Positions 49,871 through 57,989 of a DNA stretch of 64,000 nucleotides are shown in pieces. The DNA is from Nocardia sp. BMG111209 (GTDB lineage Bacteria > Actinomycetota > Actinomycetes > Mycobacteriales > Mycobacteriaceae): positions 2,232,001 through 2,296,000 of the forward strand of contig NZ_KB907307.1 of NCBI RefSeq assembly GCF_000381925.1. Direction: 5' to 3'. The stretch's first letter is position 1; the number at the start of each line of letters is the position of its first letter. Below the pieces are notes generated by a model. It was not told where the DNA came from and did no database searches. It saw nothing but the letters and a program-made list of their open reading frames with translations. Made by a program: the position numbers and the translations under genes.

Positions 49871-50251
49871 GTGTGGGCCGCGCTGTCGGACTGGATCGCC
49901 CGCACCGGGCCCGGCGTGAACCCGTATTTCGCAACGGTGATCGGCACCGAACCCCGTTCGGCCGGTGGCACCCTGCCCGAACTCGGCGCCACCGTCCCCG
50001 GTTTCGCGGTGACCGAGTCCGCGCCGGACGACCACCTCACCCTCGCGGGCAGGCATCGGTTCTCCCGCTACCGGCTGAGCTTCCACCTCGCGGCCGATCC
50101 GGCCGGCACGATCCTCACCGCGCGCTCCGCGGCGGCATTCCCGGGCCTGTACGGCCTCGGGTACCGGATGCTGGTCATCCGCTCCGGCGCGCACCGGATG
50201 ATCGTCCGGCGCATGCTCCGGGACATCGCCCGCACCGCCGGGCGGCGCTGA
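49871..50251 (+). CDS. SRPBCC-family protein, start unclear
   Basis: A Bet v1/SRPBCC-type domain. The frame is that of the HD gene, immediately after its TAG: LPFIDEHRITVPVPVPVVWA lies before the first possible start GTG 49871 and looks like the true first strand and helix of the domain. No ATG, GTG or TTG exists between the TAG and 49871; CTG 49805 is the only near-start. From GTG the protein has 126 residues, including FRYRLS-like strands (HRFSRYRLSFHLA), AAFPGLYGLGYRMLVI and a basic tail. It may start at CTG, arise by TAG readthrough, or be truncated. Confidence 0.6.
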   Translation: MWAALSDWIARTGPGVNPYFATVIGTEPRSAGGTLPELGATVPGFAVTESAPDDHLTLAGRHRFSRYRLSFHLAADPAGTILTARSAAAFPGLYGLGYRMLVIRSGAHRMIVRRMLRDIARTAGRR

Positions 50252-50255
50252 ACCG

Positions 50256-51068
50256 TCAGCCGCGCACCCGATCCTCGCAGGGCACCGGCGCGGGGAGGCG
50301 GCCCTCGAAGAACCAGGACGGCGGCACCCCCATGAGCGCGCGGAAGTCCGCGGTCATGTGCGACTGGTCGTAATAGCCCTCGTCGGCGGCGAGATGCGCC
50401 AGCGGTCCGGCGTCCGGATCGCTCAGTAACCGGCGGACCCGGGCGATACGGGCGAAATGCTTGGGCGACAAGCCGATTCCCGTCGTGAACAGTTTGCGCA
50501 GCTGGCGCTCGCTCACCGACAGCCGGGCCGCCACCTCCGAGACACCGGCGCGATCGGCGGCCAGTGCGGCGGTGGCCGCCGCGAGTACGGCACGATGCGC
50601 ACGCGCGGCCGGATCGTCCGGCATGTGCTGTGGCAGTTGCTGTTCCAGCAGCGACAGCACCGCGGCGGGTTCGGTGTGCAGCAGCTGTTCGGTGAATCCG
50701 GCCAGCGGGCCGGTGAATTCGGCCAGCGGCGCGACGTGGTCGGTCAGCTCATCGGCGGCCACGCCGAGCAACGAGCGCACCGCGCCGGGTGCGATCCGCA
50801 GCCGCAGGCAGGACGCGGGGGCCTTCGCGGCGTAGTAACTCGCGCGCGTGCGCGGGCCGATCACCATGAGATCGCGGTGATCCGCGGCCTGCCGGCGCAG
50901 CACCACCGTCGTCGCCACGCTCGGGGCATGGGTGAACGAATCGGGCAGCGTCGCCCGGCCCGGGATACGCCCGGCCGCCGCGAACCAGGGGCGCAGCGCC
51001 GTCGGAATACCGACCGGCCGTTCGTGGACTTCGGCCGTGCGGGTCGGGCCGAGCAGACGAGTGGTCAC
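50256..51068 (-). CDS. AraC-family transcriptional regulator
   Basis: A 270-residue regulator. The C-terminal AraC domain has two helix-turn-helices: VSEVAARLSVSERQLRKLFT and LAHLAADEGYYDQSHMTADF, followed by RALMGVPPSWFFEGR. The N-terminal ligand domain (DUF6597/cupin-like: PWFAAAGRIPGRATLPDSFT) is typical of actinobacterial regulators. The start GTG 51068 is tentative. It is divergent from the NmrA-like gene (86 bp), which is its likely target. Confidence 0.85.
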   Translation of the reverse strand: MTTRLLGPTRTAEVHERPVGIPTALRPWFAAAGRIPGRATLPDSFTHAPSVATTVVLRRQAADHRDLMVIGPRTRASYYAAKAPASCLRLRIAPGAVRSLLGVAADELTDHVAPLAEFTGPLAGFTEQLLHTEPAAVLSLLEQQLPQHMPDDPAARAHRAVLAAATAALAADRAGVSEVAARLSVSERQLRKLFTTGIGLSPKHFARIARVRRLLSDPDAGPLAHLAADEGYYDQSHMTADFRALMGVPPSWFFEGRLPAPVPCEDRVRG

Positions 51069-51154
51069 CGCATCCACTGTAGCCACCGTCGCACCCGGAC
51101 CGGCGTGCCGGTTTTTCCTATCGCCGCAGGTCGATCGCACTGCACTGTGGTCAC

Positions 51155-52012
51155 ATGATTCTGGTGACGGGTGCGACGGGCACCATCGGTAGTGAACTGG
51201 TCCGGCAGTTGGCGGAAAGCGGCGAACGAGTGCGAGCGCTGACCCGGAATCCGGCGGCGGCGACGGTGCCGGACGGTGTCGAGGTGGTCGGCGGCGATTA
51301 CGCCGATCCGGACGCGCTGTCGGCCGCGATGGCCGGGGCGGAGGCGGCGTTCCTGGTCGGGGTGTTCGGCCCGCACACCGACGCGGATACCGCGCTGGTG
51401 GCGGCCGCGCAGGCGGCCGGGGTACGCCGGGCGGTCAAACTCTCGGCGATCGGCACCGGCGATCCCGAACTGGGCTGGATCGGCACCTGGCATCGGACCG
51501 GTGAACTGGCCCTGCAGGACAGCGGGCTGGCCTGGACCGTGTTGCGCCCCAGCGCATTCGCCACCAACTCGCTGGCCTGGGCCGACGACATCCGCCACGG
51601 CAAACCGGTCCCGAGCCGCACCGGGCGAGGTGCCCAGGGCGTGATCGATCCGCAGGACGTCGCGGCGGTGGCGGTGCGCGCGCTGGTCTCGGATGCACAC
51701 GCCGGGCGGACCTACACCCTCACCGGCCCCGCGGCACTGTCCGAATACGATCAAGCGGCGATCCTCGGCGCGGCGCTGGGCCGTCCGGTGGAGGTGGTCG
51801 ATCTGTCCGAGGCCGAGATCCGGGCCCGGATGTCCGCGGCCGGGATGCCGGACGACTACATCGACGGTGCGCAGCAGGGCGGCGCGTTCATCCGCTCGGG
51901 CCGCAACGCGACGCTCACCGACGATGTGCGCGAGGTTCTGGGCCGCTCACCCCGCAGCTACGCGGAATGGGTCGCCGACCATCTCGACGCCTTCACCGCG
52001 CCGGGGGCCTGA
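51155..52012 (+). CDS. NAD(P)-binding NmrA/SDR-a5-like protein
   Basis: A 285-residue atypical short-chain dehydrogenase. The nucleotide loop MILVTGATGTIGSELVRQL is at the N-terminus (GxTGxxG), ALTRNP gives the NADP-preferring Arg, and the catalytic Tyr of true SDRs is missing, as in NmrA-type proteins. AWTVLRPSAFATNSLAW and YTLTGPAALSEYDQAA are subfamily signatures. It may be a quinone or NADPH sensor/reductase. The divergent AraC regulator probably controls it. Confidence 0.88.
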   Translation: MILVTGATGTIGSELVRQLAESGERVRALTRNPAAATVPDGVEVVGGDYADPDALSAAMAGAEAAFLVGVFGPHTDADTALVAAAQAAGVRRAVKLSAIGTGDPELGWIGTWHRTGELALQDSGLAWTVLRPSAFATNSLAWADDIRHGKPVPSRTGRGAQGVIDPQDVAAVAVRALVSDAHAGRTYTLTGPAALSEYDQAAILGAALGRPVEVVDLSEAEIRARMSAAGMPDDYIDGAQQGGAFIRSGRNATLTDDVREVLGRSPRSYAEWVADHLDAFTAPGA

Positions 52013-52041
52013 GACTCGGCGAACAGCTCTGTCGCAGTGGA

Positions 52042-53277
52042 TCATTCGGCCGGGCGGCGGGCGAAATCCGGTGCGTGCTCGGGGCGGATGCCGCGCGCGA
52101 CCAGGTACGCGGGCAGGGTGCGGATCACCGGGAGGCTGCGGAAGATGCGCAGCGGCAACGGGATCCGATCGAAGGTGGAGACGTCCAGCGCGCCGGACAG
52201 GCTCGGCTCGATACCGAAGCGGTGGACCAGGCGCTGCATGTCCTGGGTCACCATCGTCGGCACGATCCGCCGGCGCTGTACGCGGGCGAGGTCGGCCTCG
52301 GAGACGGTGTGCGACAACAGTTTCGGAGCAAGGATGCGAGCCGCGGCCACGGCATCCTGGACGGCCAGGTTGATGCCGACGCCGCCGATCGGCGACATGG
52401 CGTGCGCGGCATCACCGAGGCACAACAGGCCGTCGGCGTACCAGCGGTGCAGCCGGTCGAGCTTCACGTCGAGCAGTTTGACGTCGTCCCAGCTGCGGAC
52501 GGCGTCGGCCCGATCGGCCAGCCAGGGCACGATCGCGATCATGGTGCGCATGACGTCGGCGATCGGGGCCGTCCGCAGGACCGCGTCGGCGCCCTTGCGG
52601 ATGACGGTGGCGCACTGCCAGTAGTCGCCGCGGTCCAGCAGCAGGGCGAAGCGGTTCGCGGTGACCATCCACACCGCGCCCGCGGGGTCGGTGTCGTTGC
52701 GGGGGAAGCGGAACCACCACACGTCCATCGGGGTGGTCCACTGTTTCGGGTCGAGTCCGGCGGCGGCGCGCAGCACCGAGGTGCGGCCGTCGCAGGCCAC
52801 GGTCAGATCGGCGTGGATCTCGCCGGTGGCGCCGTCCTTCGTGTGGTACCGCACGCCGGTGATCCGCTCACCCGCGCGGATCAGGCCGGTGGCCTCGGTG
52901 TTCATCCGCAGCCGGAACGTCGGCTCCTCGGCCGCGGCGCGGGTCAGCAGGTTCAGCAGATCCCACTGCGGGACCATCGCGATGTATTTGTGCCGGCCGG
53001 GCAGGTGGCCGAGGGTGGCGATGCGGACCATGCGGCCGCGGATCGGCAGCTGGATATCGGTCATGCGCCGTGCGGGCAATTTCGCGAATTCCGCACCCAG
53101 GCCCAGCTCGTCGAGCAGGTCGAGGGTGGTCGGATGGACGGTGTCGCCGCGGAAGTCCCGGAGGAAATCGGCGTGTTTCTCCAGGACGGTGACCTCGACG
53201 CCGGCGCGGGCCAGCAGCAGTCCGAGCACCACGCCCGCCGGGCCGCCGCCCGCCACGAGACATGTCGTGCGTTCCAT
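52042..53277 (-). CDS. FAD-dependent monooxygenase (PHBH-type)
   Basis: A 411-residue flavoprotein hydroxylase. CLVAGGGPAGVVLGLLLARA is the Rossmann FAD motif (GxGxxG), TVACDGRTSVLR the DG motif and CLGDAAHAMSPIGGVGINLA the second FAD/ribityl-binding GD motif. The length fits the class-A group that oxidises aromatic or polyketide substrates. The active-site residues that set the substrate are not recognisable. ATG 53277. It is downstream of the DUF4334 gene in the same direction, 76 bp apart. Confidence 0.9.
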   Translation of the reverse strand: MERTTCLVAGGGPAGVVLGLLLARAGVEVTVLEKHADFLRDFRGDTVHPTTLDLLDELGLGAEFAKLPARRMTDIQLPIRGRMVRIATLGHLPGRHKYIAMVPQWDLLNLLTRAAAEEPTFRLRMNTEATGLIRAGERITGVRYHTKDGATGEIHADLTVACDGRTSVLRAAAGLDPKQWTTPMDVWWFRFPRNDTDPAGAVWMVTANRFALLLDRGDYWQCATVIRKGADAVLRTAPIADVMRTMIAIVPWLADRADAVRSWDDVKLLDVKLDRLHRWYADGLLCLGDAAHAMSPIGGVGINLAVQDAVAAARILAPKLLSHTVSEADLARVQRRRIVPTMVTQDMQRLVHRFGIEPSLSGALDVSTFDRIPLPLRIFRSLPVIRTLPAYLVARGIRPEHAPDFARRPAE

Positions 53278-53353
53278 TCGACGGCCTCCCTGCGGATCCG
53301 GCGGTTGTCGCCTCGATGCTAGCGCCGGACCGCCGGAAAACAGCGTGCGTCGA

Positions 53354-53902
53354 TCACCGATCGTGATCGCGGCGCAGGATGAAGAAGTACGGTTCCCGCA
53401 GGCCGCGCAGGTCCATCACGCCGAGCAGCGTGTCGTCGTCGACCCAGCGGAACATGTCGATGATCGGGAGATGGTCGTACACCATTGCGGCACTGACCTT
53501 TCCGCGGAATTCGAGATCGCGCAGACGGGCCCGGGACGCACGGGCGCGCAGGACCGGCCGCAGCAGCGGCAGCGCCGCCCGGGTCAGGCGCAGGGCCGCC
53601 GATGGGACGCGGCCCGCGAGTCCGAGCGGGGCGCGGCGCGGATCGACCGGGAACACCACCTTGTCCGGGCCCGCGAACAGCAGGGGCTGCACGTGGTCGG
53701 CGTCGTCGAATTGCTTTCCGTACCAACCGGATTCGACGAGCACCCCGGCCCAGGGATGGCACGTGTCCAGTTCGCTGCCGCGCCACCGGTCACCGACGAT
53801 ACGGTCGACGGGTACCGACGGCAGGCTGTCGAACAGCTCCCAGGCCTGATCGGGCGTGCAGTCGCCCTCCTGCAGTTCCCGCAATCGCACGGTACCGGGC
53901 AC
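53354..53902 (-). CDS. GXWXG/DUF4334-type protein
   Basis: A 182-residue protein of unknown function with two recognised parts. The N-terminal VPVDRIVGDRWRGSELDTCH is the GxWxG motif region, and the C-terminal FRGKVSAAMVYDHLPIIDMF followed by DDTLLGVMDLRG matches DUF4334. Proteins with this layout occur in many actinobacteria, often next to oxidoreductases. It starts with GTG 53902 after AGGAGG at close spacing and is preceded by a 31-bp inverted repeat. It is 76 bp upstream of the FAD monooxygenase, suggesting a two-gene operon. Confidence 0.8.
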   Translation of the reverse strand: MPGTVRLRELQEGDCTPDQAWELFDSLPSVPVDRIVGDRWRGSELDTCHPWAGVLVESGWYGKQFDDADHVQPLLFAGPDKVVFPVDPRRAPLGLAGRVPSAALRLTRAALPLLRPVLRARASRARLRDLEFRGKVSAAMVYDHLPIIDMFRWVDDDTLLGVMDLRGLREPYFFILRRDHDR

Positions 53903-53925
53903 CGCATCCTCCTCGGCAGCTCGAC

Positions 53926-53956
53926 GGTGAGAGTAATTGCTCGAATTGCTCTCACC
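53926..53956. promoter_or_regulatory. 31-bp inverted repeat upstream of the DUF4334 gene
   Basis: Two 13-nt arms (GGTGAGAGTAATT and AATTGCTCTCACC) pair with a single mismatch around GCTCG. The site lies 24 bp before the GTG start and about 200 bp before the divergent serpin. It has the size and symmetry of a TetR-type operator. No regulator gene adjoins it, so the binding protein may be encoded elsewhere. Confidence 0.65.
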
Positions 53957-54156
53957 TTATCGCAGTGCGCGGTGCGGCTCGACCGCTGCCGATGCGGCGC
54001 CGCTTGACCTCGAGTGCGCTCGAGGTACGAGGATCGGCAACGGTCCGGTACCGCCCGCGCGGCTGCCCCCGCCGCCTCCCGTACACCCGGCGGCGGGGGC
54101 CCGGACCGCCGCCGCGCGTGCTCGTCGGTGTCGGTACGCGCGGTTAGGCTGGTCGG

Positions 54157-55302
54157 GTGCAGACCAGCCTGCTGTCACATGTGTCGGCCGCCAACGATCT
54201 GACCGCCCGGTGGTGTGCCGCCGCCGGTCGCGGCGATTTCGTCCTGTCGGGCTGCGGCGTGTGGCCACTGCTCGGCGTGCTGGCCGGCGCCGCCGACGAA
54301 CCGGCCCGCGCCGAGCTCACCGCCGCGGTCGGCCTGTCCGGGGCCGAGGCGCACGCGGGGGCGCTGCGTCTGCTCGAATCGCTGTCCGCGGCCGAATCGG
54401 TGGCCGGAGCGCTCGGGTTGTGGGTGCGGCGCGACATCGAGCTGAATCCGGACTGGTCGGGCACGCTGCCGGCGGGCACGGTCGAGCCGCTCACCGATCA
54501 GCCGGCCCTGGACGCCTGGGCCGCGCGGCACACCGCGGGTCTCATCCCCCGTTTCCCGCTGGACCTCACCGCCGAGACCGCGATGCTGCTCGCGACCGCC
54601 GTGGTCGCCCGCACCGCCTGGGCCGATCCGTTCCACGACGATGTGCTGGAACCGGTTTCGGGCCCGTGGCGGGGGCATCGCGGGCCCGGCCTGTCCCGCT
54701 ATTCGAAGCAACTCGGCGACGCGGCGCTGCTCGGCGGGTCCGATCCGGTCACGCGCGTGGTGGTGCGCGGCCACGGCGATCTCGATGTGCATCTGCTGCT
54801 CGGCGACGGCTCCCCCGGCGAGGTCCTGGCCACCGGTTTCGGCGCGCTCGACGGCACGGTCGAGGTGCGCGGCGAGCTGCCGGTCGGCACGCTCGGGCCG
54901 GGGCTGACCGTCGAGGCCACCCGCGCGATGTCGGATTCGCTGCGAATCCAGTTGCCGCCCTTCGAGATCCGCTCCTCGCACGATCTGCTCGCCGATCCGG
55001 ACCTGTTCGGCCTCCGGGCCGCCACCGATTCGACCCGCGGCCACTTCCCGGCGGTGTCGGCCACCCCGCTGGCGGTCGATTCGGCGCGACAGGATGCGCT
55101 GGCCCGGTTCACCCGTGAGGGATTCGAGGCCGCCGCGGTCACCGCGGTCGCGTTCGCGGTCGCCGCGGCGCTGTTCCCGCCGCGCCGCACCGTCGAGATC
55201 GCCGTCACCTTCGACCGGCCGTTCGCCTTCCTCGCGGTGCACCGGCCGACCGGTCTGGTCGTGGTCGCGGGCTGGGTCGAACAGCCGCCCACCCGGATGT
55301 GA
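54157..55302 (+). CDS. Serpin-family protein
   Basis: A 381-residue bacterial serpin, likely an intracellular inhibitor since no signal peptide is seen. Family features are the N-terminal helix A (ANDLTARWCAAAGRGDFVLS), the gate/breach segment QLPPFEIRSSHDLL, and the C-terminal FDRPFAFLAVHRPTGLVVVA strand. The hinge before the reactive loop is at about residues 321-331 (EGFEAAAVTAV), similar to the E-G-T-E-A-A-A-x-T/A pattern of inhibitory serpins, with Phe323 in place of Thr. The loop is cut in at AFAVAAALFP. GTG 54157 is the start. Confidence 0.82.
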   Translation: MQTSLLSHVSAANDLTARWCAAAGRGDFVLSGCGVWPLLGVLAGAADEPARAELTAAVGLSGAEAHAGALRLLESLSAAESVAGALGLWVRRDIELNPDWSGTLPAGTVEPLTDQPALDAWAARHTAGLIPRFPLDLTAETAMLLATAVVARTAWADPFHDDVLEPVSGPWRGHRGPGLSRYSKQLGDAALLGGSDPVTRVVVRGHGDLDVHLLLGDGSPGEVLATGFGALDGTVEVRGELPVGTLGPGLTVEATRAMSDSLRIQLPPFEIRSSHDLLADPDLFGLRAATDSTRGHFPAVSATPLAVDSARQDALARFTREGFEAAAVTAVAFAVAAALFPPRRTVEIAVTFDRPFAFLAVHRPTGLVVVAGWVEQPPTRM

Positions 55303-55359
55303 GTTCCGGCGAACACCCCGCGAACGACTCGTACCGGCCGGGCTTGCGAAGATGACGGT

Positions 55360-56598
55360 GTGCCCGAGCAGCTCGACTCCGTCCGATCCCCTGCCGAACC
55401 GCGGCCGCGCCGGCGCATCGGGTTGCTGGACGGGATCCGGCTGGGGCTGCTCGTCGCGGGTGTGCTGTGCGTCGTGACGGGACTGCTGCCGCGGGCGGAC
55501 GCGGTGGCGAACATGCGGCGGATCGGGCCGCTGCTGCTGTTCCTCGGCAGTGTGATCGTGCTGGCCGAATTGGCCAGGCAGGCAAGGGTTTTCGATGTGA
55601 TCGCGCATCGGCTCGCGATCATCGGACGCGGCAACTACGTGGCGCTGTTCCTGTTGTGCGTGCTGTTCGCGGCCACGACCACCACGGTCCTGAATCTCGA
55701 CACCACCGCGGTCCTGCTCACCCCGGTGATGCTGGCGCTGGCGGTGCCGGCCCGCATCCCGCCGCTGCCGCTGGCGATGACGACGCTGTGGCTGGCGAAT
55801 ACCGCGAGTTTGCTACTGCCCGTATCGAATCTGACCAATCTGCTCGCCGCCGGCCGGGTCGGGCTCGACGGCCGCGGGTTCGCGACCACGATGTGGCTGC
55901 CGCAGCTGGCGTCGATCGCGGTCACCATGTTGTGCCTGTGGGGGTGGTACTGGCGGCGGGGCCGGCGCGGCGTGGACCGGTATCTGCCGCCGGAACCCGT
56001 GCGCCCCTCGGGCCGCCGGGAGCGCGCGCTGCTGTATCTGACGGCCGCCGCCTGCGTACTGTTCATCGCGGCGATCCCGATCGTCGGCGACCGCATCGGC
56101 CTCGCGGCCGGTGTCGCGGCGATCATCGCGGTCGTGGCGTTCGCATGTCTGGACCGTTCGGCGCTGCGCTGGTCGCTGATCCCGTGGCGGCTGCTGGTAT
56201 TCGTGATCGGCCTGTTCCTGGTGGTGCCGACCCTCGGGCGGTTCGGCCTGTCACACCTGATGCACGATCTGATCGGCACCGACCCGGGTACCGCGGGCGC
56301 CTACCGGGCGGCGGCCGCCGGCGCCGGCCTGTCCAACATCGCCAACAACCTCCCCGCCTACACCGCGGGCGAGGCGGTGATCCCGGCGGCGAATCACACG
56401 CAGTTGCTGGCACTGCTGATCGGCACGAATGTCGGTTCGGTGCTGACCCCGTGGGCGTCGCTGGCGACCCTGCTGTGTCTCGAGTTCTGCCGCAGCCACG
56501 GGGTGCGGGTCCCGATGAGCCGGTTCCTGCTCAGCGGCGCGATGCTCGCGGTACTCGCCACCGCCGCGGCGACCGCCGCCCTGATCTGGATCCGCTGA
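55360..56598 (+). CDS. ArsB/SLC13-like anion transporter
   Basis: A 412-residue transporter with 11-12 membrane segments. ATTTTVLNLDTTAVLLTPVM resembles the first conserved region of the ArsB/NhaD/SLC13 group, and NIANNLPAYTAGEAVIPA with LIGTNVGSVLTPWAS the mirrored second region. Arsenite, dicarboxylate or another anion is possible; the absence of nearby ars genes speaks against arsenite being certain. It starts with GTG 55360, 57 bp after the serpin, so they may be co-transcribed. Confidence 0.82.
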   Translation: MPEQLDSVRSPAEPRPRRRIGLLDGIRLGLLVAGVLCVVTGLLPRADAVANMRRIGPLLLFLGSVIVLAELARQARVFDVIAHRLAIIGRGNYVALFLLCVLFAATTTTVLNLDTTAVLLTPVMLALAVPARIPPLPLAMTTLWLANTASLLLPVSNLTNLLAAGRVGLDGRGFATTMWLPQLASIAVTMLCLWGWYWRRGRRGVDRYLPPEPVRPSGRRERALLYLTAAACVLFIAAIPIVGDRIGLAAGVAAIIAVVAFACLDRSALRWSLIPWRLLVFVIGLFLVVPTLGRFGLSHLMHDLIGTDPGTAGAYRAAAAGAGLSNIANNLPAYTAGEAVIPAANHTQLLALLIGTNVGSVLTPWASLATLLCLEFCRSHGVRVPMSRFLLSGAMLAVLATAAATAALIWIR

Positions 56599-56605
56599 CC
56601 GGCGG

Positions 56606-57268
56606 TTACTGCTGGCCGGGCTCGAGGGTGAGGAACAGGCCGTGCGCCTCGGCGCAGAGGCGGTCGCCGTCGTGGATGGTGCCGCGCACGAAGATCTTGC
56701 GGCCCTCGCGGCGTTCGGTCCAGGCGCGGGCGGACAGTTCCCGGTTCAGCGGCGTGATCGAGCGGTAGTCGACGGTGAGAGACGCTGTGCGCGTAGGTGA
56801 TTCACCGTGCAGCGAGGCGATCGTGCCGAGCAGGGTGTCGAAGGCGAGGGCGATGTGGCCGCCGTGCGCGGCGGCGTTGCCACCGAGGTGGAACGTGTCG
56901 AAGGTCAGGCGGGCCTGCACGTTGTCGTTGTCGGCGTGATCGATGAAGAACGGCGGCAGCGTGATGTTGCCGTTCGCCGGGAGGTCGCGGCGCACCCAGC
57001 CGGGCAGCGACCACTCGTCGACCACCGTGGCGTCCAGCAGATCGTTGAGTTCCTTCAGGCGGGCGATCGCCTCCAGGGCCTGCTCGTCCGAGGGGCAGGA
57101 CAACCGGACCCGGTCCATCAGCCCGCGCACCTGCGCGATGTACTCGCCGAACCAGGGACCGCCGCGCAGGTCCTCGATCGGTTCGCTGTGATCCGGTCCC
57201 GGCATCGGCCGGAAACCACCCTCGTGGTGTTCCGCGCTGGGCAATGCCTCGGTCCGATTCTCAGTCAT
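56606..57268 (-). CDS. PaaI-type hotdog thioesterase
   Basis: A 220-residue protein with a hotdog-fold domain in its C-terminal half: FHLGGNAAAHGGHIALAFDT (conserved N-x-x-x-x-H-G-G loop with Asn/His) followed by SLTVDYRSITPLNRELSARA. The N-terminal 95 residues are helical. It should hydrolyse an acyl-CoA thioester; the acyl group is unknown. ATG 57268 is preferred. It is convergent with the ArsB-like gene, and the TetR gene is 63 bp upstream in the same direction. Confidence 0.85.
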   Translation of the reverse strand: MTENRTEALPSAEHHEGGFRPMPGPDHSEPIEDLRGGPWFGEYIAQVRGLMDRVRLSCPSDEQALEAIARLKELNDLLDATVVDEWSLPGWVRRDLPANGNITLPPFFIDHADNDNVQARLTFDTFHLGGNAAAHGGHIALAFDTLLGTIASLHGESPTRTASLTVDYRSITPLNRELSARAWTERREGRKIFVRGTIHDGDRLCAEAHGLFLTLEPGQQ

Positions 57269-57331
57269 AAGAACGACGTTATCGCCCAGCATTCCGGATT
57301 CCCGCATCCGCCGGGCCGACTGTGAGCACTG

Positions 57332-57904
57332 TTACCCGCGTACCACCGACTCCACGAGTTGCACCATGGCCGCCCGCGCTCGGTCCTTCGCGCCGGAACG
57401 GGCCAGCTGTGGCAGCAGTTCGCCGCCCAGCGGCGCCATCAGGAGCATCCCGACCATCTGCGCGTCCAGATCCGGGCGCACCTCCCGCAGCAGAGCGGTG
57501 ACATGCTCGTTCCAGAAGACGTGCAACTCCTCGGCATCCTCGTGCGGCGGCATCGCCTGATAGGCCAGCATGAGTTCGGCGTTGTCGGTCACGACGTCGG
57601 TGAACGCCGCGAAGAAGGCCACCAGCCGGTCGCCTGCCGGTGCGCCGGGACCCAGCGGCGGCGGTCCCTGCACGACCGCGTCGCGCAGCGCGTGGACATG
57701 GTCGCCGAGCAGTTCCAGCAACAATCCGGCACGGCTGCCGAAACGGTGGAAGATGGTGCCCTTCCCGACACCCGCCACCGCGGCGACCCGATCCATCGTC
57801 ACCGCGGCCGCGCCGTGTTCGGCCAGCAGCGCCGCGGTCGCGTCCAGGATCGCGCGGCGGTTGCGCGCGGCATCCGCGCGTTCCTTCGGCCGCTCTCCGA
57901 CCAT
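57332..57904 (-). CDS. TetR-family transcriptional regulator
   Basis: A 190-residue TetR regulator. The HTH is RRAILDATAALLAEHGAAAV, VTMDRVAAVAGVGKGTIFHRF. The C-terminal ligand domain includes YQAMPPHEDAEELHVFWN. It is divergent from a quinone-oxidoreductase-like gene, with two copies of a palindromic site between them, so it probably represses both. ATG 57904. Confidence 0.9.
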   Translation of the reverse strand: MVGERPKERADAARNRRAILDATAALLAEHGAAAVTMDRVAAVAGVGKGTIFHRFGSRAGLLLELLGDHVHALRDAVVQGPPPLGPGAPAGDRLVAFFAAFTDVVTDNAELMLAYQAMPPHEDAEELHVFWNEHVTALLREVRPDLDAQMVGMLLMAPLGGELLPQLARSGAKDRARAAMVQLVESVVRG

Positions 57905-57925
57905 GTCACCACACTCCTTGACAAT

Positions 57926-57977
57926 GTTGACCGTCGGTCCATATCGTAGGGCCGCACAAGTTGACCGCTAGTCCATT
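57926..57977. promoter_or_regulatory. Paired TetR operators
   Basis: GTTGACCGTCGGTCCATA (57926-57943) contains the perfect inverted repeat GACCG-T-CGGTC. GTTGACCGCTAGTCCATT (57960-57977) is a second, weaker copy. The repeats start 34 bp apart. They lie in the gap between the divergent tetR and oxidoreductase starts, the second ending 12 bp before the latter, so occupancy would block transcription. Confidence 0.7.
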
Positions 57978-57989
57978 TATGGAGATGTC

